A stretch of 64,000 nt of DNA from Karstenula rhodostoma CBS 690.94 (Eukaryota; Ascomycota; Dothideomycetes; Pleosporales; Didymosphaeriaceae). Shown in pieces: positions 32,422 through 44,107 of this stretch. A program made the translations under genes and the position numbers. The stretch spans positions 200,051 through 264,050 of the forward strand of contig MU001508.1 of assembly GCA_010093485.1 (NCBI GenBank), written 5' to 3'. The stretch's first letter is position 1; each line of letters opens with the position of its first letter. Under the pieces are notes generated by a model. It searched no databases. It was not told where the DNA came from and saw only the letters and a program-made list of their open reading frames with translations.

Positions 32422-34148
32422 ATGGCGGCCGAGACCTTCTCTGCGCGCAGCTCGCTCGAGGAAGGAGCGCCCCTCCTATCGGCCACAGCGGACACATCGC
32501 GCGAACCGTCGCCCGCACCGCTGGCCGTGCCCGGCACCGAGAAGAAGAAGCCGTGGGTCTGGCTGGTGTTCCTGGCCTTCGTCTTCGTTACCATTGTCGA
32601 CGTGGGCGCCTTCCTCGCCGAGCCGCCCAAGACCCGCGTCTTCGAAGCGAACCTCTGTCTGCGCTACTACAAGGACAACGACCCCTCCAAGATTGGCGAC
32701 GATGGCTACGTGCCCGAGGCCCTGTGCAAGATCGACGAGGTGCAGCAGAAGCTGGCCATGATCTTCGGCTGGCAGGACACGTTCGATGCCATACCGGGCC
32801 TTCTGCTTGCGATACCCTTCGGTGCCCTCGCCGACAAATGGGGAAGAAAGTGGATTTTCGTCGCCTCCCTCGTTGGAGTGCAGCTCAACTCTGCTTGGGT
32901 TCTCTTGATCTGCTACTTTCGAACCCTGCCGCTGCAGCTGACCTGGTTCTCCTCGGCCTTCTTTCTCGTGGGCGGTGGGCCTATCGTAGCCTCAACTCTG
33001 GCCATCACCATGATCTCGGACGTCGCTCCGCCCGCCCAACGGTATGCTTACAGCGCCCATTGAGCCCTATGTGCGACGCTAACAACCTGCAGCACCAACA
33101 TCTTCCTGTACCTTACCGCGTCCGTACTGATTGCCGAGATGTGTGCCCCCATCATGGCCTCTAAGCTCATGGAGACGGGCTTGTGGCTCCCACTTCTCCT
33201 CGCGCTCGCTATACAGCAAGTCGGTGTCACCGTGGGCATCTTCTTCCCCGAAACCCTTCACCTGCGAGACCTACCTGAGCCGAGGGACGGCGACCATGCC
33301 AGCATCGAACTGCAGGCCAAAGACGAGGGACACGGCCTCGAGACACAGCTGAAGCATTTCAAGTCTGCGCTTCTGTTGCTGACGAGCGACATCCAGCTTG
33401 CGCTTGTTGTCGCTCTCTTCGTTGTCAACAGACTCGGAAGACAGGCACTGACCTTGCTCCTCCGCTACGCCTCAAAGCGATACAACTGGGAGATCTCCAA
33501 GGTATGTATATCTCACACCCCACCGAAAACCTATGGCTAACAGTCAGACAGGCAGCATATTTGTTGTCCTTCCGCGCCGCAACGAACCTTGTTGCCGTAG
33601 CCGTTTTTATACCCATTGCCAACCTGATCCTCTTGAAATATCTACGTCTACCTGTTCACTGGGCTGACCTGTGGTTGATGCGCGGCTCGTTGCTTATCAC
33701 AGCTGTGGGGTTCCTTACCATAGCTCTTGCTTTCCAGCCTGCCATACTCATCTTAGGCCTGCTAATATTCAACCTCGGGACAGGGGCAAGCGCCGCGATG
33801 CGATCAGTCTCGCTGCACGTTGTTGGCGGACAGTCAAGCCCCGACGTAGGAAAGCTCATGAGTCTGATTGCTGTGTCAGAGAACATTGGCGTCATGTTTG
33901 CTGGTCCGCTTCTGAACCAGGCATTCACAAAAGGCATGGATTTGAAGGACGCTTGGTTGGGGCTTCCTTTTCTCGGTGTGTTTGTCCTTTATGTTCTGGC
34001 CACGATCGTGTCATGTCTCGTTAGCGTAAAAGATAGGGACATGGCCTATGTTGAGGTGGCGACGGACGAAGAGGAGGTAGATGTGGTGCATGGGACGAGT
34101 TCCGCGCTAGAGCACGGTCTCCCAGCAAGACCAACAGCAGAGCACTAG
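32422..34148 (+). CDS. MFS transporter
   Basis: Exons 32422-33041, 33093-33501 and 33552-34148 give 541 residues. It is a polytopic membrane protein of the major facilitator fold: a cytosolic N-terminus with an RSSLEEGAPLLS acidic dileucine-type sorting signal, then VWLVFLAFVFVTIVDVGAFL, FGALADKWGRKWIFVASLVG (the loop 2-3 motif) and LVGGGPIVASTLAITMISDV. The second half has RQALTLLLRYASKRYNW and FNLGTGASAAMRSVSLHVV. The large loop after helix 1 with paired cysteines (NLCLRYY, ALCKIDE) resembles fungal transporters related to the tetracycline/proton-coupled folate group. The dileucine motif hints at a vacuolar or endosomal site. Substrate unknown. Confidence 0.83.
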
Positions 34149-34553
34149 CCTCGACTATGGATACATTTTTACCAATTCATTTCCAGAGACACGGTTACCA
34201 AGATTTGATTCTGCCCGGGCGGTAGTGCCTGGTTCTTTCATCCGCATCAATGGCCATGAGGCTCCTTCCTCGAACAAGCGTCCAGGTAGGGAAGGAGCCC
34301 AGGTTGCTACCCAAACAAGCCTCCGCCTGCTCGCTGACGCTCGCAGACATGGCAGGTCTCGTCATCCGTCACAACAGCAGAAGTCGGCGCCCGCAACTGC
34401 GTTGTCTTTGGCATGCACACCCCCCGTCCCTGATGGGGTCTTCTCTTGTCTCATCCACAGCAGGTCTTGTACAACGCTTTAGCACAGTCTCGCTACGACA
34501 GATTGCACTTTTTACCGCACTCTGTTCACGGCGATTAGTCTTACCCTCCCGCA
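34149..34553. other. Intergenic region
   Basis: No gene or RNA recognised in these 405 bases. Confidence 0.5.
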
Positions 34554-37500
34554 ATGCTCGGCCGATCCTCCAGCGATGCCGGCACGCGTCTTCGCCGCTC
34601 CAAGTCTGCATCCACGGTCCATCGACTCCAGCTGTCTGCTCCCAAACCCGTGGATTCCCGCATCGCCCAGCACCATGCTGTGGCTGCAGCTACGACTGCC
34701 TTTGTCCGAGCCCAAGATCAAGCTGCAGCTGAGCGTTCGATGAAACGCAGCTCTGAGCTTTCGCGGGCCAAGAGTACATCCAGTCGCAAGTCGCTCACTT
34801 CAGAAGGCAGTCATTTTCCTCCTAGAGAGTCCAGCATCCGCTCTGTCAACCGCCCAAAAGCATCTCAAGCTTCCAGCATACAGCAACAGTCTCGAGCACC
34901 GACTGTGACAACGGAAAAATTTCCATCTTTCTACCCTGCGCCTGGGAGCGACAGGCCTCTGTCGGCGCAGCCGTCCATCACTTTCAGTGAAAATGCCAGA
35001 CCAGGCTCTCAGCCAAGGTCTCATCGGCCAAGTGCTACATCCTCGGTTACCTCGCAACAGATACGAAAAGCACGGTCGATGTACTACGCAAGCAGCGTCC
35101 AGACCGGGTCACCGATTGCTCGGCCACCCGCGAAATACCTCACTACACCTCCTCCTGCCAGCGCTAGTCCCGCGCCGGAACCCTTACTGCCAATGTTGCC
35201 GACTCGCAATGTGCCGCCTTCTCCTCTTGCTTCGCCTCAGATACCAGTCACCGTAGAGCCCGGCGACACAATCAACAACGCTCGGGACAAGTATCTCCAA
35301 GGCTTCCAACAACAGCATCGTCAAGTCAAACATCGACCTTCTTTGTTCCTCGCCCCGTTCAAGAAGAGGCATGATCGAGCGAAAAGCAAGGAGCGGTCTC
35401 TATCAGGATCCTCGAGAAGCCGTCAAACGCCGATCGAGCCGACAACTGAGTCGATTGATGATTTTGGAATACCAAAGCAGAAGAGGGAAAAGCGATCGTT
35501 CTCCAACTCGCTCAAAGATAAGTTCAAGAAGGTTTTCAGGCGCACGTCAAACAACACGACAACGATGCCCGTTCAGCAGATCGAAGCTGGCCGAGATTAC
35601 TTCAACTACCAAGCTCCTGCTGCTGCACTGTCAAGCAGAACTTTCGATGTACTGAGCCCTGATGACGAGACGCTATTGAGGGTAAGGTCACGTGCGTCCT
35701 CGGTGGAGAGAATGCCTTCGCCCTTAGCACGCCCGGGATCGCAGGGCAGCACCCATAGCAAAGGCAGTAACCGAAGGTAAGTTATGACGTACTCCGCACA
35801 GAAGTCACAGTGACTCAATACATGTATTACAGCCTCTACAGCGAGACAAACGTTACACACCCATCTTCGCGTGTCACAAGTTGGAGCGACTCCTCGGCAG
35901 GCAATACGCTCACACAGCGCGACATCAAACGTCTTACCGTGATCCACGAGTCAAAAGATAGCATTAGTAGTGATGCAGAGCGGCGTTTATCGTCCATCTC
36001 CCTTCGCAGGAAGACAGCTCCCCTTCCGAGCATTTCGGCGTTCCAGGACCCGATGCCGGTGGAAAGTCTGTTGAAAGAGACTTCTACGCCTGTGGACCCG
36101 AAGCGTGTGTTCTCGGCATTGATGAAAGAGATAGACTCAACTCAAGCCCGAAATACTCAGTCAGGTCTCTCCAATGTCTCGCCTGGTGCAGAAAGCGATG
36201 TCTTTGAATCCAGCACGACGAAGGAGCTGCATGCGATGGCCTCTCGTGAACTACATTCAAGCGCAAGCAGGGAATGTCGTACGAGCACGAGCAGCGACCA
36301 AAGACCTGTATCACGTCGCCGCCCTAATACGGCACAGAGCAAAGCAAGCTCTATCAGATCGCTGGGCAGAGCACTGAAATCAACAATCCGGACAGTGACC
36401 CCAATCGAAAACAAATCTTCACCAATTTTGGAACAAAACCAGACTGGGATTGGCTCAAGGCCTGGAACTTCTGCTTCGAGCCATAGCACCGACACTCGAA
36501 AGGGAATCACTTTTGCATCCATTGCCCAGAAGAAGCATTCACGAACGTAAGTCTCCCGCCCTGTAGGAGCCTCCATGCCGAGAGGACTACGCATGAAACT
36601 ACAAGATGAAACGAGGGACAGCGCTAACTCATCGCAAGTAATCACTCCACTGCTGAAGATACACAAGTGCAGACGATAGTCACTCCGAGCGCAAGGCAAC
36701 TCGAGCAGAGACTGAAACGTTCGAATGAGCGATGGAAGACGCCTCTGGACGAACCTCCGAAGCATGGATCATTCCATTATCGCTCCCATGCGCGGACAAT
36801 ATCCGCCTCGCATTTTGCTGATGCTGCTTTCCACACACCCAACACTGTGGTTGGCATTCCAGCCTTACCAGAATTGGAAGGCGACTCACCGAAAGAAACA
36901 ACACCGACCGAATTACGAGCGACACCCGTGAACCATGCATCAGGGACGCCTCGCCTTAATCCTCTCTCATCACCGTTATCACCCAGCATCTACTCACGCG
37001 GTACAGACGGTATGAGCATTCTCCCTAATGACAGCGTTATGTCATTCGATGGCACCCAAGACCACCAGAGCAACGACGACTCTGGTTCCGCTGTCATCAT
37101 AGCTAGCCATGCCGTGAAGAGCTACGTGATCGGTACGCCATCACCGCGACACAAGACGGTATCGACAGGATCAAGCAAAGATTGGAAAGCATGGCTATCT
37201 CGCGAGGTTTCGGAGTTAGGTAGCTCCTTGGAAGGAGACATCACGATCGACCAAGGATACACACCAACAATTCGAAACGCCTCACCGGCAAGTCGGCATC
37301 GCCGTGAGCTTACCCAGATCGAGGACGATAGAACGACTATAGTGGCCAGGGTATCCATAGACACACGAGTGCCTTCATCGCCAGCGCCAACGTCCAGCGA
37401 GGTAGAAGACGAAGTTGCGGAAATAGACCAACAGCTGCCAGCTGTATCGCAAAAATGCACCCAGTCCGACATCGAAGTGCTTGTGAAGAACGAAGTTGTG

Positions 37501-38799
37501 TCTACTTCGCATGCGAAACCCGAGCAGTGCGCGATATCTCCACTGGTTCGAGCTCCTGCCATCCGCAAGGAGAGGCAATCTTCAGCTCACAGTCACCACT
37601 CTGGGAAATCGCGCTCCCCCGCCAGCACCCCAAGATCTTCGGCAATGAACGACCGCTTTCCTTTCATCGACACAGGGCGACGCACAAGCATCAACAGCGC
37701 ACGTTTTAGTCGATCTTCGCGCTCCGCTACGGACAGCGGCTCGTCAACTAGATCCAAAGGAACACCAATCTCTAAGGTGTACTCGGATGTCTCTGCGCCA
37801 GTAACGGTGAATTGGGCACCGCAACCTACCGCGAAGACGAATCTGACGGATGGTAAAGAGCCGGACTACAATAAGGAGAATATGCAGGAGAAAGTGATCC
37901 CCATTACCACGCAGACCAAAGGACCAGGATCAGAGCAGTCTCGCAGGTCGCTCTTGTCACCTCTCACCAGCAAAGAGAATAGGCCCAAGTCGATGCTCTC
38001 AGTGTCGTCTGCCGTTGCCAATGGAGGTACGCCACCGCTCACGAGGTACGCGAGCACGAGCGAGAACGCTGGATCGTCCAGATCAACAACCAGCAAACCC
38101 GCGCAGTCGTCCACGTTGTCAAGCAGTCCACAGCGACAGCGCATGCGCATGAACCTGTTGCCCATTTCCCCAAAAAAGCTCACAACAAGGCCGAAAAGCG
38201 CATTTGAGCTTCGTGGAAAAGGCATCCTGCCTCTGACACCCAGCGCTATGCAGTCTCAGTGCTTGTCTTCCGATGACAGTCCGAAGAAGAAGTCAGCGGG
38301 TCGATCTAACACTGAGACACCGGACCCTCCTCGTATACCACGCCCAGAGCACTCCAGTGGCATTGACCAGGACACGTTGCGTATGCTTCTTGGATCACCC
38401 TGGGCTATCTCGGGTCCATCGGCTTCGCCACGATCATCCATGGAACACATGGATCGTTCAAGGGTGAGGCAAAAGCTACACGTCAAGCATAGTTCGAGCA
38501 CGTTAGCGTTGCACAGGGAACCGAGTCCCGGATTCGAGGAGCAAACCATTGACGCTTTGATCGACGAACGACCTTTGAGTCGGCGAAGCAATTTCAGCAG
38601 TATCTGCGGGGATGAGAGAGGCAGTGTAACAGGAAGAATCACCCCTGGACAGCGGATGGCTGAGCGATATCTCAGGGAGAGAAGTGCACCGAGGGGGAGC
38701 GGGGTAGGAACGCCGTGCAACGAGGTTGAACAAAAGAGCATGAGGGCAGGCGCAATGGGACAGACGCTACAGAGGGAGGATACACCTGCATTTTTGTAA
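34554..38799 (+). CDS. Large serine-rich low-complexity protein, 1365 aa
   Basis: Exons 34554-35776, 35833-36546 and 36639-38799 join in phase. The protein is rich in Ser, Arg, Thr and Pro throughout, with many RS/SR and SP pairs, suggesting a phosphorylated, largely disordered scaffold. A basic patch, FLAPFKKRHDRAKSKER, lies near residue 275, and KDKFKKVFRRTSN near 330 could bind membrane lipid. Conserved-looking blocks include RDKYLQGFQQQHRQ and EQRLKRSNERWKTPLDEPP. No catalytic domain, signal peptide or membrane span is seen. Similar serine-rich proteins in filamentous fungi are mostly uncharacterised; a cell-cortex or signalling scaffold is only a guess. The third junction uses an AAG acceptor. 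Confidence 0.78.
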
Positions 38800-39327
38800 T
38801 TGGGGAGCATTGCATTGGGCGGAAACAGGCGAGGTTATGTGGTATTGATATGGTTGGCTAGGGCTTGGATAATGGCGCGTGTAATGCAGAGGATTGGTGT
38901 TTTGAACACGGGTGGTGTGGTCACGATGCGTTCCGCGCGATCGCTGACGAGCTAGATTGGGGGTGCTGTAATAGCACGTCATGTAAGGTAGTGGGCAGCA
39001 CGAGCGCTGTGGATCAAAACGATTTCATTGTATGTTACACTCGTACCGTGTTGGCCCTTGGATCTGTTCTGTTCCATGGTGGTTGAGCAGTGTTGGGATG
39101 GTTGAGGCGACAATAATCCTAGAGCCACAGTCACACGTGACTCACCTCACTAATCACCCCAACACTCCCTCCTCCTTGCGGGCGCCTACGGGCACCCACG
39201 GGCGCCTCCCTATTGTCTTCCACGACTCCGGGATCCCCACATGTCACTCGTACCGTCTTCGCATATCGAGCGTTCTTGAAGTAGGCACCCATTATCAAGT
39301 AACCTAGCCTCCAATCCCGTCTCATAT
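38800..39327. other. Intergenic region carrying mobile copy C
   Basis: Convergent 3' ends flank this region; the only feature seen is the element at 39050-39244. Confidence 0.6.
39050..39244 (+). mobile_element. Retroposon-like element, copy C (least mutated)
   Basis: A perfect 12-base target-site duplication, CACTCGTACCGT (39038-39049 and 39245-39256), bounds a 195-base element. It starts GTTGGCCCTTGGATCTGTTC and ends CGACTCCGGGATCCCCACATGT. TGGTTGAGCAG and TGGTTGAGGCG near 39082-39105 both fit the pol III A-box pattern. Three 10-base GC-rich tandem units lie at about 39178-39208. This copy shows little RIP and serves as the reference for the other copies. Confidence 0.82.
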
Positions 39328-40014
39328 CTACGATGCGCTGACGGTGTACTGGGAGCTGCCACCAGCGTTGCCCCAGCCCTCGGTAGACAGCGTCTGGTAG
39401 TTGTGGGATCCCAAGTTGAGACCCAGCTTCTTCCAGGCGTCGAAGTGGCAGCTGGTGGTGACGGTTCCGCTGCCGGGCCTCTTTGTCTGGCGGTTGGAGA
39501 TGTACTGCCAAAAAGTGCTGGTGCCCTGGATGGAGGGCTGGTTGACCTGCTGGTGCTTCCAGATGTCGTAGACGGAGTCGTCGCACGTCACGGTGCCGAC
39601 CTTTTGCCCTTGGGCGCTGCCGGCGCCGTTGGACGTGTATTCTTGCACGTAGTACTCGATGAGGGGGTTTGTGGTCCAGCCGTAGACGGAGACGAGGACG
39701 GTGCCGGCGGTGGCGGTGGTGGAGCCGGCGAAGGAGATGTTCCGGTTGGTGCCCGTCTTCCAGCCTTTTCCGACGACGAAGTCGCCGGCACCCGAGAACT
39801 TGACGCTGTAGCCGCTGCTGGTCGGGCTGAAGTTTACGTTGCCGCTGGTCTTGTAGTTTTGGTTGTAGTCCTGGCGGCGGTCGAGGGTGGGCTTTGCGGA
39901 GGAGAAGTCGAAGTCTGGGGTGTCGAAGGCTGGGGCCGCGATGGGGTCGGCGACCGGGGCTGCGAAGATGGCGGTTGCGGAGAGCGCGAGGGCCAGCGTG
40001 CTGAAGGCGACCAT
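39328..40014 (-). CDS. Endo-1,4-beta-xylanase, glycoside hydrolase family 11
   Basis: A single exon gives 228 residues. A signal peptide (MVAFSTLALALSATAIFAAP) is followed by a propeptide ending DRR, a likely kexin-type site, then the mature jelly-roll domain. FVVGKGWKTG, the nucleophile Glu in NPLIEYYVQEY, SVYDIWKHQQVNQPSI, TFWQYISNRQ and the acid/base Glu in LSTEGWGNAGGSSQYTV are all in GH11 order. The enzyme is secreted and cuts xylan chains. No cellulose-binding module is present. A TATA box lies about 105 bases upstream, and a GTGGGG CreA-type hexamer sits at 40068-40073. The TSD of mobile copy C ends about 70 bases past the stop codon. Confidence 0.95.
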   Translation of the reverse strand: MVAFSTLALALSATAIFAAPVADPIAAPAFDTPDFDFSSAKPTLDRRQDYNQNYKTSGNVNFSPTSSGYSVKFSGAGDFVVGKGWKTGTNRNISFAGSTTATAGTVLVSVYGWTTNPLIEYYVQEYTSNGAGSAQGQKVGTVTCDDSVYDIWKHQQVNQPSIQGTSTFWQYISNRQTKRPGSGTVTTSCHFDAWKKLGLNLGSHNYQTLSTEGWGNAGGSSQYTVSAS

Positions 40015-40894
40015 TGTGGGGGAAGGAACTCGGCTGGGCGCGGTGTGGTGTGGTGATCGAAGCTTGAGTGGGGACTGGGCAAAGCTTGGTGTCTTGGGTG
40101 CGAGGACAAGACTCGTGTTTATATACGGGTAAAGGCTTGGGTTTGTGGGCCGGGGGGAGGGAGGTGCTCTTCTGGGATAGATTGGCCGTGGGCTACATTC
40201 TGGCGGTGGTCGTCGTCACCAGCTCCCTGAGATCTACCGAAGTGCTGGTCTGTGTATTGTTTGTGTTCATCTATGTAGATTCAGAAGGGTTGGGGCATGC
40301 TGGGTCATGCTGGGGTGGTGGTGCGCCGGGGCATCAATGCTGGGTCATGCCGTGGCGAGGACCGGGGGGGCTATGTATGCTTGGGCGTAGAAGCAATGAC
40401 AAGCTTTGGTTGATTGCATTTAGTGGGTTCGCGTACGCGGAATTAATGAATTGCGGGGTGCAGGTAGATGGATTGAGCGTGGCGGAATATGCAGCTGACA
40501 TGAGTCCGTTTCAGAAATGAAATGCCGCGGCTATTCTCCATCAACCGTAGTACATGGGGGGAATTGCACCGTAGCGTGGCTGCGAGATGCTACTTTTGTG
40601 TTTAGAGATTTTCTGGGGATGGCATGTTTCGTTTGGGTGTGCGAAATGACATCTGGGCTTATCGGTGAGTCGATATTGTCAGGGTTCGGGACTGTGTGGA
40701 TCAGAGGCGGAAGAGCAGTCATTTGCCAACTGATCGAGCCAGCGACAGCTGGTTGGAGAAGTTCATATAAACCGCTTAATATCCCTTCCACGCATTGGAA
40801 AGTATGCGTACAGGTCAAGATCAAGTTGGGATGTTCTGTCTACATGCTACGAGTATTCACCGACGCCAGAGTTTTTGCTCTCCTTCAGTTAAAA
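40015..40894. other. Intergenic region (xylanase promoter side)
   Basis: Besides the TATA box, a 14-base direct repeat ATGCTGGGTCATGC is at 40297-40310 and 40337-40350. No exact GGCTAA xylanase-activator site was found. No gene is supported. Confidence 0.5.
40118..40125 (-). promoter_or_regulatory. TATA box of the xylanase gene
   Basis: TATATAAA on the minus strand lies about 105 bases upstream of the xylanase ATG. Confidence 0.6.
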
Positions 40895-42555
40895 TTATCT
40901 CTCTATTCTGGTCTCGGTCGTAACTGTGATGGAGTGGGCCATTGAGTGCCTGACTATCTTCGTGCTGTCTGGGGCCGCCGATACAACAGTGCGCACTTTG
41001 TTTTGGATGCCATATGTTGTGTCATGCAGCGATTCCAGACTTATTTGCTCGGGAATGGACTTGCCATTACGTGCTGAGCCTTTCCCCCGGGATGGCCACA
41101 GATACATTTCATCATCGTCTTCACTCCCCGGTTCGTCAAGATTCCTGCCCCCGGAATTCCCGGCGAAAGGAGCGTGTGGGCCGTTACCGCGTCGCTTGCG
41201 GTCACCTCCCAAAGACTCTGGTAATGGCAAAGAACCAGATTTCCTGCGGCTGGAGTCGCGCGACCTGGACGACAGGAATCGTGGTAGGTATCGGGTGAAT
41301 AGAGGCTTTGAAGCGGGAAGGGCGGCGCAGACTACTCCTGTGTTCACTTCCAGGAAACCCCAAACCATTTGCGGGACTACGTCCCAAGTATAGTCAGAGC
41401 TGTTGAGGAGATGGGGAAGAATGATCGTTCGTTGGATAGCTACGGCGCATACGCTGTGGGAGGAGAATCCGTCAGCGGTATGCACAATTACGTTTGATTA
41501 CGGCGACGACACTGAAGATGCGAGCGGCCATGGGTGGGCAACACTTACAAGCTGCCAGCCCCAAACATGGCAATCAGTGACATCCGCTGTCTTATCGACA
41601 TCTGCAATTCCAGAAACAATTTAACAGGAAGAGCCAGGGTGATGAGATCGATGAGAATGTTGAGAGAGCTGAATACCATCATCTGTATCATAGGCTTCAG
41701 ACAGGTGCCCTTGACTGCAATATCCCATGCAGCGGCCACTGGTCTACATTGGAATATGATGATGAGTTCGTACGCCAGTGTGTATGCGATGACCACGGAT
41801 ATGACGCTGTATACGACACGGCGGAAGTTGGCGTCTGGTGAGAGACGCAGGTAAAGTACGAGAACTATACCGGTTAGATGTTCGATTTTCTAGTGCGACA
41901 CTCCCCAGAAAATAACGTAGATAGCATGTACTGACTGGATAGTTTAGAGAACGACACCGACAACGAATATGTGATCGTGATGCCGATGTTTCCCTTCATA
42001 TTCGTTAGCATCTCCAAATGTATAGATAGTGCCCGCTTGGAACGTACTGCAAGAAAGTATGGACTGTAGTCGGAGACCAACATGTACCACATGTGTTTGC
42101 CAGCTCCGAGTCGCGTCGCTGGGCTACGTCAGTGCCCCCAATCCTATTCACCATCCATAGCCCTGTGTGTCGCACCATTGAAGGTTGTTCCGCAAAATGC
42201 CAAAGAAAGGCACATGGCGACAATAGCCAGATCTGCACGTCAACGTTAGCTAATCTCGATGGTGAGCAGTTGCACAGTACTGGGTCAAATGTGTGGAGAC
42301 CGCATTGTTGGTCTTGGACAACACATTGTACTCAAACCTTCGACCAGGTACCTTTATGCAGTGAAACCTACAGTCATCTGAGCCCGCATTCTTAAGCACG
42401 TGTAACCTCGCGAATATCCGGGCAGCAAGAGCGAGAGAGGCAACGACTGTGGTTGCAACTCCCGCTACAATTACTTGACTGCTATTGTCTTCTGGGTTTG
42501 CCGAGTGTCGTGACTGCCCCTGGGGCGGTTCCAGTAGGTACGGGGATGCCAACAT
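40895..42555 (-). CDS. Fungal rhodopsin-domain integral membrane protein
   Basis: Six exons are proposed: 40895-41453, 41549-41864, 41936-41993, 42048-42118, 42176-42232 and 42372-42555, totalling 414 residues. The hallmark of the fungal rhodopsin-like family (PF20684, as in Pth11-related and SAT-cluster proteins) is clear: SDDYLAIVAMCLSLAF, RLGAGKHMWYM, SFSKLSILVLYLRLSPDANF, then FQCRPVAAAWD and SLNILIDLITLALPV. Seven helices precede a long polar C-terminal tail with GSEDDDEMYLWPSRGKG. Junctions in the middle (41994-42047 in particular) rest on frame and the fixed spacing of the family, so they are less certain. These proteins are candidate receptors or transport-like proteins. The ligand is unknown. 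Confidence 0.82.
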
Positions 42556-43154
42556 CTTGGTGATGGCGTGGGGAGTTCATAAGCCTAGATAGAACAATCC
42601 AAGTAGGTGAAGGTATCTTTGTTCGAACAACGTAGCACCATGGGGAGTTGAATCATCGCAATCATCGCGCGTTGGAAACTAAACCTTCGTGACTTCCGTG
42701 CCGCTCGGAAAATGACCAATGCATCATTTCGGTCGGTCCGCATCAAGTACCGTATGCGAGTGCAAATTTGATGTGATGATCTGACTGTGCCACACGCACT
42801 TGTATGGTGGCGTGTTTTAGTGTTGCGGCACGGTTCCACGCGAACGTGTTCTGACTCCTGAGTGCAAATCGGCAGCGACAAAGAAAATCCACTACTGATT
42901 TAAACGTTTCATAAGTACTCCAACACGACCGACAGAGTGGTTCGATTCCTCGGCCGAAGATAAGACTGGGCTTGTTTGGGCAGCTACATGCATGCAAATA
43001 ATCTAACTTCTCGGGTATCAGAGAGGCGTTACTGGCGAGGAACGATTTCGCGGATATATCCAATGCGTCTTCAGGGTTATGAATATCTGAGCGCCTCAGG
43101 AAAGTATTTGTACATATTTGTAAACCCTTCACCAACACATTTGCAGCCAGCGCA
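42556..43154. other. Divergent intergenic region
   Basis: No gene was recognised; a 232-codon antisense frame (42743-43441) overlaps the SDR and lacks motifs. GGTTCGATTCC near 42940 matches a tRNA B box, but no tRNA can be folded around it. Confidence 0.5.
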
Positions 43155-44107
43155 ATGGATCCCCCCCAAAATTTCAAAGATAAAGTCGTTACCGTCGCCG
43201 GTGCAAGCCGCGGCGTTGGTTTGGCCACTGCGAAGTTCGTGCTCCTGCGGGGAGCTTCCGTGTCAATTTCCAGTTCCTCGGCCGCGAACATCGCAAAAGC
43301 TCGTGCCCAAATCCTTGAAGAGATTCCAAATTGCGACGATCGCCTGCTGGACTTTGCGTGCGATATCACCAAGCTTGACCAAGTGGAGGCATGGATATCC
43401 GAAACCATCAAGAGATTTGGTCGCATTGACTGCTGCGCCAACGTAGCCGGTTAGCCCCCTCATGATGTGCTGCCGTTGCGGAACATATGTTAAGCTGACC
43501 CTTGATGCTCTCAGGTAAAGAGCAACGACACATTGCTCCGCTCACGACACTTTCCCTCGAGCACTGGCGGGAAATCATCGATGTCAACATGACTGGCATG
43601 TTCCATCTCCTCCGTGAAGAGCTCAAGGTAGTGTCCAACGGAGGCAGCATCGTCAACGTTGGCAGTGTGAATAGTAAATACGCGTCTTTCGGGCAGGGCG
43701 CGTACATTGCTTCTAAACACGGTCTCATGGGTCTTACCAAGGCTGCTGCGTTTGAAGGTGCGCCAAAAGGGATACGTGTGAATGCAATTAACCCGTAAGT
43801 GTTTCAGCCAAGTCTAACTATTCGAACCATGAACATGGATGTTGTTCGCAGTGCCAGCCTTTTCTAACGTTCGGTTTTATGCAGAGGAGGTATTCGGACC
43901 GAAATGACTGCAAAGCCATTCGTTTTGCCCGATGGCGGTCAATTCAACGCATCTGGGGACACGCTACCTCAGCTGATACGGCGGATGGCGGAGCCAGAAG
44001 AAATCGCGAGCTCGATATGCTATCTGCTCAGCGACGAGGGCAAGTTTGTGACCAAAGCGATTTGGTATATTGATGGTGGGTTCATGGAATCCAACTTCAC
44101 TGCCTAA
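43155..44107 (+). CDS. Short-chain dehydrogenase/reductase
   Basis: Exons 43155-43449, 43515-43794 and 43885-44107 give 265 residues. The classical SDR pattern is complete: VAGASRGVGLATAKF for NAD(P) binding (A replaces the first T-G of the usual TGxxxGxG), DFACDIT, CANVAG as the NAG-type motif, NVGSVNSKY with the catalytic serine, YIASKHG as YxxxK, then NAINPGGIRTEM. The C-terminus FVTKAIWYIDGGF resembles 3-oxoacyl-reductase-like enzymes. Substrate unknown. Its neighbour is the divergent rhodopsin-domain gene. Confidence 0.88.

Noticed and set aside
39403..40056. 217-codon plus-strand frame over the xylanase
   Set aside because: Antisense shadow; the GH11 motifs on the minus strand are decisive.
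42936..42948. GGTTCGATTCC, a tRNA B-box match
   Set aside because: No T-stem pairing and no tRNA-like A box or acceptor stem around it.
42743..43441. 232-codon minus-strand frame beside the rhodopsin gene
   Set aside because: Overlaps the SDR coding exon antisense and has no domain.
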